From Bacteroidota bacterium (GTDB taxonomy: Bacteria; Bacteroidota; Bacteroidia; Bacteroidales; F082), in contig QMPA01000008.1 of assembly GCA_003650365.1 (NCBI GenBank), positions 1-38,010 on the forward strand: a DNA stretch of 38,010 nucleotides, given 5' to 3'. Shown here one piece after another: positions 33,385 through 38,010 of the stretch (the stretch's first letter is position 1; the number at the start of each line of letters is the position of its first letter). The notes beneath the pieces are model-generated. The model ran no database searches, had not been told where the DNA came from, and saw only the letters and a list, made by a program, of their open reading frames with translations. Position numbers and translations under genes: made by a program.

Positions 33385-34380
33385 TCAAGGTTTGTAAGCC
33401 GATTCCTGTAAAATCTTTTGCGAATCTGTCATTTGTAAAAATTGCTCCAAGGATACTTCTGGATGACGACTAATGTAACTGTTTACAATTTGCCATCCAA
33501 TAAAAAAACCGAGTCGGGGGGGGGATTTATTAGAGAAACCTGTCGTAAAAGGTGCATCCTGAATGAGCTTGGTCTGGGTCTGGTAATCGGTTGAATAAAG
33601 CAGTTGATTACCCACCAGGAAAGCCCAAACACTTTCTTCATTTTTCCTTGCCCATTCGAGTTTCTTTGCTGTATAGCAAATTTTCAAACTGTCGGGAGTA
33701 TTTGGCAACACAGCATCAAGGTATATCATAAGCTTACCTCCATCAATCATTCTGTCGAGCAAAGTTCGCTGCTTATAACTGGGTGCCAGATCATTAAAAT
33801 ACAAAGTTTTCATAACATCAACAGGAAAGCTGGCCGGCTCCATACATCTGACTTTATAGAATGGCAGACCCAATTGTTGATAGAGTGGGAAACTGCTTCC
33901 TAGGTAAACATCTAAAGCAACAACAAGTGCCAATTCTGTTTGCAATACCGGTTTCTCAAAATACAGATCTGAAATATAAGTGTAAACAGAAGGAATTTTT
34001 TCTTTGGGGAAAAAATATTGGTATCGACTGAAAGCATCTGACAAAGAAGCTTCAACCCCATCCAGATTGGGATACACTTCCATTGTTTTCTTAGAAATAA
34101 AAATGAGTTGCGTATCACTTACAAAATCATAAATCTGCTGCACATTTTCAGGGTCGTTGAGATCAGCAGCTAAAAATAAACTAAACTCATTTTGAATTCC
34201 TTTCAATCCTACTTGTAAATTTGAAGTATCCAGGTCAAACAAAGCTTTTCCGTAACGATGAATTTTTAATTCAATTTCAGGCAACTCAGAGGAACTGACA
34301 GAAAAAGGCTTCTTTTCCTTGTTTATACATGAACTCAAAAAAAGAATACTGATAGTGAAAAAGAGGAGAAAGTGTTTCAT
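33385..34380 (-). CDS. gldB: GldB-like lipoprotein
   Basis: This 331-residue lipoprotein has a signal II sequence with lipobox L15-S-S-C18, so it is lipid-anchored to the periplasmic side of a membrane. The body matches gliding-motility lipoprotein GldB: IELKIHRYGKALFDLD near the N-terminus, DLYFEKPVLQTELALVVALDVYLG in the middle, and FFIGWQIVNSYISRHPEVSLEQFLQ at the end. GldB is essential for gliding in Flavobacterium, but homologues are conserved in non-gliding Bacteroidota, so motility cannot be inferred. A nine-base C run (33516-33524 on the + strand as Gs) lies in the codons for SPPRLG near residue 286; the frame is intact here. The neighbouring terminator isolates it from the next gene upstream. 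Confidence 0.85.
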   Translation of the reverse strand: MKHFLLFFTISILFLSSCINKEKKPFSVSSSELPEIELKIHRYGKALFDLDTSNLQVGLKGIQNEFSLFLAADLNDPENVQQIYDFVSDTQLIFISKKTMEVYPNLDGVEASLSDAFSRYQYFFPKEKIPSVYTYISDLYFEKPVLQTELALVVALDVYLGSSFPLYQQLGLPFYKVRCMEPASFPVDVMKTLYFNDLAPSYKQRTLLDRMIDGGKLMIYLDAVLPNTPDSLKICYTAKKLEWARKNEESVWAFLVGNQLLYSTDYQTQTKLIQDAPFTTGFSNKSPPRLGFFIGWQIVNSYISRHPEVSLEQFLQMTDSQKILQESAYKP

Positions 34381-34406
34381 TCTAAAATATATTTCTTCAA
34401 AAATAG

Positions 34407-34433
34407 AAAACCTGCCAAAAGCTGACAGGTTTT
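34407..34433 (-). terminator. Intrinsic terminator after the 208-residue barrel gene
   Basis: Arms AAAACCTG (34407-34414) and CAGGTTTT (34426-34433) pair with an 11-nt loop that may pair further. On the minus strand it is followed by a T-rich stretch. It separates the barrel gene from gldB, only 27 bp before gldB's start codon. Confidence 0.75.
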
Positions 34434-34483
34434 CGATAAGATTTATGGTTCTATTTATAGACTTCTAAATATTATTGCGATCT

Positions 34484-35110
34484 CTAAAAAATCTTCCAGC
34501 CCAGTGTTACTACAAATAAGTTAGATTTGGAAGTAATGGAATTTCCATCAATCTTAAAATCTTCTAAAACATTGGTCAGGCCGCCCATATACTTTACATC
34601 AATGGCAAACATTAAAACGTCCACACCAAGACCAGCATCCCATTGCCAGGTTACAGTTTTAAAATCATCCGGGACAAGTGCATCATTATAATCCGCTGGA
34701 TCACCACTTTTTGTATCGATAACTGCATTCATCAAAAAATTGGCAGCCACTCCGGCGAACAACCTAATATTCACAACCTCCAAATTGATAATCCGCCAGC
34801 CCAAATTAACAGGAACCTGAATTGTATTCAGTTTAATATTCTGCTCAAGCGGAACAATGCCATCCTGAAATGAAGGGTATTTAAACACGCTCCCTTGCGT
34901 CATCCAGTTTACTTCGGGCTGCAAATAGATTTTCTTTCCCATGCGAACAAAAACCCCCAATAATAGATTGTTCTTTAATCCGTTGCTTATCGAATCTGTA
35001 TCCAAAGTAAGATTAGAAGCGGAATAGCCAATCTGTGGGCCAAAATGAAACTGCCCAAACATGCTTCCCGAAATAAGGAAAGCTGCAATAATTAAAGTAA
35101 TTTTTCTCAT
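34484..35110 (-). CDS. Outer-membrane beta-barrel (PorT-like family) protein
   Basis: The 208 residues begin with a signal peptide (RKITLIIAAFLISGSMFGQ) and continue FHFGPQIGYSASNLTLD, a typical opening for the PorT/outer-membrane beta-barrel family of this phylum. Strands such as LGVFVRMGKKIYLQPEVNW, LNTIQVPVNLGWRI and NIRLFAGVAANFLM follow, ending with the aromatic strand NLFVVTLGWKIF. I take the ATG at 35110, six codons inside the longest frame, because the signal peptide begins there. The protein is divergent from a second barrel gene (35240). Specific function unknown. Confidence 0.8.
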   Translation of the reverse strand: MRKITLIIAAFLISGSMFGQFHFGPQIGYSASNLTLDTDSISNGLKNNLLLGVFVRMGKKIYLQPEVNWMTQGSVFKYPSFQDGIVPLEQNIKLNTIQVPVNLGWRIINLEVVNIRLFAGVAANFLMNAVIDTKSGDPADYNDALVPDDFKTVTWQWDAGLGVDVLMFAIDVKYMGGLTNVLEDFKIDGNSITSKSNLFVVTLGWKIF

Positions 35111-35205
35111 AACGTTTTGGTTTTTCAATTAATCTTCCAAAAGTAGTATTTAATCGCTTTTGTTCAAATGCTAACGAAGAAATAGCCCTATTTATTTTGA
35201 ATGAC

Positions 35206-35213
35206 TATTTTTG
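35206..35213 (+). promoter_or_regulatory. -7 element of the second barrel gene promoter
   Basis: TATTTTTG, followed by CTC, stands 26 bp before the chosen ATG at 35240. It overlaps an upstream in-frame ATG at 35201, which excludes that codon as the start. Confidence 0.5.
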
Positions 35214-35239
35214 CTCAAGCGATATCTATTTTTCAAAAA

Positions 35240-35914
35240 ATGAAAAGACTGTTCCTGATTTTATTTCTTTTTGGCACACTTTCCCTCCAAGCCCAACACA
35301 AACCTTTTCAATTTGGTTTTAGGGGAGGCGTAAATCTTGGCTGGTTTAAAACAGACAATGAATTTATTAAAAATGAATCGGCACAATGGGGTGCTTCCTG
35401 GGGATTTGTAGCTGATTTTTTCTTAATGGAAAACTACTCCCTAAGTAGTGGCTTCAATGTTTTATACCTAAATGGTGAAACCAAAAGGGATGGGCTAAAT
35501 ATCGAAGATGAAGGAGATATCCAAATTAACGGATATATTTACACTAAGATCAGATCAAAATACATTCAGATTCCTGTTATTTTCACAATGAAAACAAACA
35601 ACATCAAAGACAAAATCAGGATATATGGCCAGATTGGCTATGGCTTGGGAATTTTGTTACAATCGAAAATGGACGTAAGAATTGTTTCTTATGATGGGGA
35701 ATTAATAGCTGAGAGCAATGGGCAGGAGTACGAAGGGCTCACTGCCACGCGGTCATCACTTATCCTTGGAGTTGGCGTAGAGGTTCCTCTTCATAAATCA
35801 ACATATTTACGAACGGGTTTTACCTTCGATAATTGTTTTATTGACGTAATCAAAGCTGACGAATTAAACATGAGAAATAACTTTGTTGAATTCAATCTAT
35901 CTATCATTTTTTAA
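35240..35914 (+). CDS. Outer-membrane beta-barrel (PorT-like family) protein
   Basis: The 224 residues begin with a signal peptide (KRLFLILFLFGTLSLQAQ) and continue FQFGFRGGVNLGWFKTD, the opening strand of the PorT/barrel family. Later strands include YIQIPVIFTMKTN, IRIYGQIGYGLGILLQSK and SSLILGVGVEVPLHKSTYLRTGF, and the chain ends NNFVEFNLSIIF. It is similar in design to the divergent neighbour but not obviously a recent duplicate. The gene ends 10 bp before nadE, so the two are probably co-transcribed. T9SS component PorT belongs to the same broad family; I cannot claim that specific identity here. Confidence 0.8.
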   Translation: MKRLFLILFLFGTLSLQAQHKPFQFGFRGGVNLGWFKTDNEFIKNESAQWGASWGFVADFFLMENYSLSSGFNVLYLNGETKRDGLNIEDEGDIQINGYIYTKIRSKYIQIPVIFTMKTNNIKDKIRIYGQIGYGLGILLQSKMDVRIVSYDGELIAESNGQEYEGLTATRSSLILGVGVEVPLHKSTYLRTGFTFDNCFIDVIKADELNMRNNFVEFNLSIIF

Positions 35915-35924
35915 ACCTGAAATA

Positions 35925-37562
35925 GTGAAAATAGCCTTAGCACAAATCAATTACCACATTGGCAACTTTGCCAACAATGCTTCCAAAATTATTGAAAGCA
36001 TCGGCGAAGCTAAACAGGCTGGTGCCGATTTGGTGGTATTTGCCGAATTGGCCATTTCAGGTTATCCTCCTCGGGATTTTCTGGAATTTGATGATTTTAT
36101 CAGCCAGTGTGCTGTAACGATTGAAGAGATTGCACCCCACTGCAAAAACATTGCTGCCATTGTTGGGATACCTACAAAAAATCCTAATAAAAAAGGGAAA
36201 CCATTACACAATTCAGCAGCGTTTTTATCCGAAGGGAAAGTGCAACATTTCACCCACAAAACCTTGCTCCCCAATTACGATATTTTTGATGAATACCGCT
36301 ATTTTGAGCCCAATCGGGTGTTCAATGTCATTGAATTTAAAGGATACAAAATCGCACTCACAATTTGCGAAGACTTGTGGAATGTTCAGGACAATCCACT
36401 GTACAACATTAATCCGGCGGATGAGTTGATGGGTCAAAATCCTGACTTACTGATTAACATCGCGGCATCACCTTTTAATTACCAACAAACTGACATCCGT
36501 ACAGAAGTATTAAAAAGAAATGCAAAACAGTATAAATTGCCCTTATTTTACGTGAATCATGTGGGGGCACAAACCGAATTGCTTTTTGACGGTGGTTCGC
36601 TGGTAATGAATAATCAGGGAGAAATTGTCAGCGAATTAAAATACTTTGAAGAAGATTTCCAGGTTTTTGATCTGGAAGAAATAAACAAGCCAAATCCGGA
36701 TTATAAGCAAGTGGTCTTTTCTGAAATCGAAGCCATTCATGATGCGCTGGTAATGGGTATCAAGAATTACTTTGATAAACTTGGTTTTAAAAAGGCGATT
36801 CTCGGTTCATCTGGAGGAATTGATTCTGCAGTTACAGCAGCATTGGCAGCGGATGCATTGGGCAACGAAAATGTGCTGAATGTTTTGATGCCTTCCCGTT
36901 TTTCTTCCGATCATTCGGTAAATGACGCCATTCAATTGGCTGAGAATCTGGCGATGCCCTATGAAACAATCACAATTGAAAGAGGTTTTAAGGCTTTTGA
37001 AGAAATGTTAAATCCCATCTTTAAAAACCTTCCCTTTAATATTGCCGAAGAAAACTTACAGGCCAGAACCAGGGGTGTACTTTTGATGGCACTGTCTAAT
37101 AAATTCGGTTACATATTATTGAACACCAGCAATAAAAGTGAAGCTGCTGTGGGTTATGGAACACTTTATGGCGATATGAACGGAGGGCTTTCAGTAATTG
37201 GTGACGTTTATAAAACCCAGGTTTTTGAGCTGGCACGCTACATAAACCGCGACAAAGAAATCATCCCGGAAAACATCATCACCAAACCACCATCGGCTGA
37301 ATTAAGGCCCGATCAAAAAGATTCAGATTCATTGCCTGATTATGAAATTCTTGACGAAATCCTTTACCAATACATCGAACTCCGTCAAGGACCAAAAGAA
37401 ATTATTGCCATGGGTTTTGATGAAAATTTGGTGAAACGTATTCTGAAACTCGTTAATTTAAACGAATACAAACGCTACCAAACCCCACCCATGTTAAGGG
37501 TTTCCACAAAGGCTTTTGGAATGGGCAGAAGAATGCCGATTGTAGCAAAGTATTTGGCTTAG
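35925..37562 (+). CDS. nadE: Glutamine-dependent NAD+ synthetase
   Basis: This makes NAD+ from deamido-NAD+ with glutamine as nitrogen source. The 545 residues (GTG at 35925, giving the classical KIALAQINYHIGNF start) comprise an N-terminal nitrilase-type glutaminase domain with the catalytic triad E41 (FAELAISGYPP), K112 (HKTLLPNYDIFDE) and C148 (LTICEDLWN). The C-terminal synthetase domain has the PP-loop S295-SGGIDS-301, NTSNKSEAAVGYGTLYGD and KPPSAELRPDQKDSDSLPDY. An in-frame ATG at 35883 overlaps the preceding gene and adds residues not found in the family. It follows the barrel gene by 10 bp and ends at the repeat region. NAD is also the cofactor of the nearby urocanase, but I see no regulatory link. 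Confidence 0.96.
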   Translation: MKIALAQINYHIGNFANNASKIIESIGEAKQAGADLVVFAELAISGYPPRDFLEFDDFISQCAVTIEEIAPHCKNIAAIVGIPTKNPNKKGKPLHNSAAFLSEGKVQHFTHKTLLPNYDIFDEYRYFEPNRVFNVIEFKGYKIALTICEDLWNVQDNPLYNINPADELMGQNPDLLINIAASPFNYQQTDIRTEVLKRNAKQYKLPLFYVNHVGAQTELLFDGGSLVMNNQGEIVSELKYFEEDFQVFDLEEINKPNPDYKQVVFSEIEAIHDALVMGIKNYFDKLGFKKAILGSSGGIDSAVTAALAADALGNENVLNVLMPSRFSSDHSVNDAIQLAENLAMPYETITIERGFKAFEEMLNPIFKNLPFNIAEENLQARTRGVLLMALSNKFGYILLNTSNKSEAAVGYGTLYGDMNGGLSVIGDVYKTQVFELARYINRDKEIIPENIITKPPSAELRPDQKDSDSLPDYEILDEILYQYIELRQGPKEIIAMGFDENLVKRILKLVNLNEYKRYQTPPMLRVSTKAFGMGRRMPIVAKYLA

Positions 37563-37598
37563 GAGACCTGAGACTTTGAGACCTGAGATTATGGGACT
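37563..37598. repeat. Degenerate low-complexity repeat after nadE
   Basis: Imperfect copies of a GAGACCTGAGActtt unit directly after the nadE stop. AGACCTGAGACTTTGAGAC (37564-37582) is identical to the stretch at 10111-10129 after murG. It leads into the hairpin-bearing tandem repeat. Confidence 0.75.
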
Positions 37599-37604
37599 GT
37601 ACTA

Positions 37605-38010
37605 GCGCGCGAATTTTTTGCGTGCTTATTTAGCTATTGTCACGCGAAAAATTCGCGCGCCAGTTGAGTTGACGAAGTTCGCGTGCCAGATGAAGGATGC
37701 AAGAATCAAGATTGGGCAAACCCGACGGGTAGTATTTTTTCCCGACAAATCTTCCTGTATTCAATGCATTTGCTGAAAAAATTTCCCGGCGGGTTGAAAG
37801 TTAAGACCCTTCACTTGCGCGCGAATTTTTTGCGTGCTTATTTACTAATGTCACGCGAAAAATTCGCGCGCCAGTTGAGTTGACGAAGTTCGCGTGCCAG
37901 ATGAAGTATGCAAGAATCAAGATTGGGCAAACCCGACGGGTAGTATTTTTTCCCGACAAATCTTCCTGTATTCAATGCATTTGCTGAAAAAATTTCCCGG
38001 CGGGTTGAAA
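37605..38010. repeat. Tandem repeat, 212-bp period, with a long stem-loop in each unit
   Basis: Two nearly identical units, 37605-37799 and 37817-38010, are separated by a 17-base spacer, so the period is 212 bp. The second runs to the window edge, and further copies may follow. Apart from a one-base indel and a few substitutions, the units are the same. Each unit opens with an inverted repeat: GCGCGCGAATTTTTTGCGTG (37605-37624) against CACGCGAAAAATTCGCGCGC (37641-37660), 20 bp with one mismatch and a 16-nt loop; the second copy is at 37817-37836 and 37852-37871. The remainder has no convincing open reading frame. Its function is unknown. Confidence 0.9.

Noticed and set aside
37683-37883. 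66-codon open frame across the tandem repeat
   Set aside because: It spans the unit junction and the stem-loop of the second unit, has no promoter-like box at a sensible distance, and its composition follows the repeat and not coding sequence.
37605-38010. CRISPR array or integron attC sites
   Set aside because: The period (212 bp) and near-identical long units do not fit a CRISPR, which has short repeats and varied spacers. The hairpins lack attC R/L box signals, and no cassette ORF lies between them.

Overview
The window is a chromosomal segment from a member of the Bacteroidota, most likely a Bacteroidales/Marinilabiliales-type organism. The evidence is the TAnnTTTG-type -7 promoter elements, the lack of Shine-Dalgarno sequences, GldA and GldB homologues, proteins with type IX secretion (T9SS) C-terminal signals, signal peptides ending in AQ, and an FtsZ that ends in the sequence FLHDNVD. 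Nearly every gene has a clear family, and there is no phage, insertion sequence or CRISPR array.

Positions 1-16079 (+ strand) hold an almost complete division and cell wall (dcw) cluster: mraZ (5'-truncated by the window edge), rsmH, an ftsL-like gene, ftsI, murE, mraY, murD, ftsW, murG, murC, ftsQ, ftsA and ftsZ, followed by a yqeY-like gene and a terminator. Many genes abut or overlap. Together they make UDP-MurNAc-pentapeptide (murF and ddl are not here), convert it to lipid I and lipid II, and build the septum. MurE carries the DNPR signature of meso-diaminopimelate peptidoglycan. Positions 16263-18971 (- strand) hold the translation operon rplM-rpsI-rpsB-tsf, read from a promoter near 19024-19056.

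Positions 19071-22672 hold an outer-membrane barrel gene, gldA, and metK. The metK leader carries what I read as a SAM-II-class riboswitch, with two alternative pairings that could form its expression platform. Positions 22688-26995 are the most accessory-looking part: two tandem paralogous T9SS cargo proteins with an FCWGxC motif, an unrecognised membrane-anchored protein, and an Omp28-like T9SS protein with a CGYC motif.

Positions 27100-30909 (- strand) hold a glycosyltransferase overlapping an ECF sigma factor gene, then urocanate hydratase. Positions 31046-37562 hold tgt (without the usual zinc cysteines), an LptF/LptG-family permease, gldB, two divergent outer-membrane barrel genes and nadE. 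The window ends in a 212-bp-period tandem repeat whose units each start with a 20-bp stem-loop; it runs off the edge.

The best candidates for something new are the metK leader RNA, the terminal hairpin-bearing tandem repeat, the FCWGxC/Omp28 secreted cluster, and a family of palindromic or degenerate low-complexity intergenic repeats.
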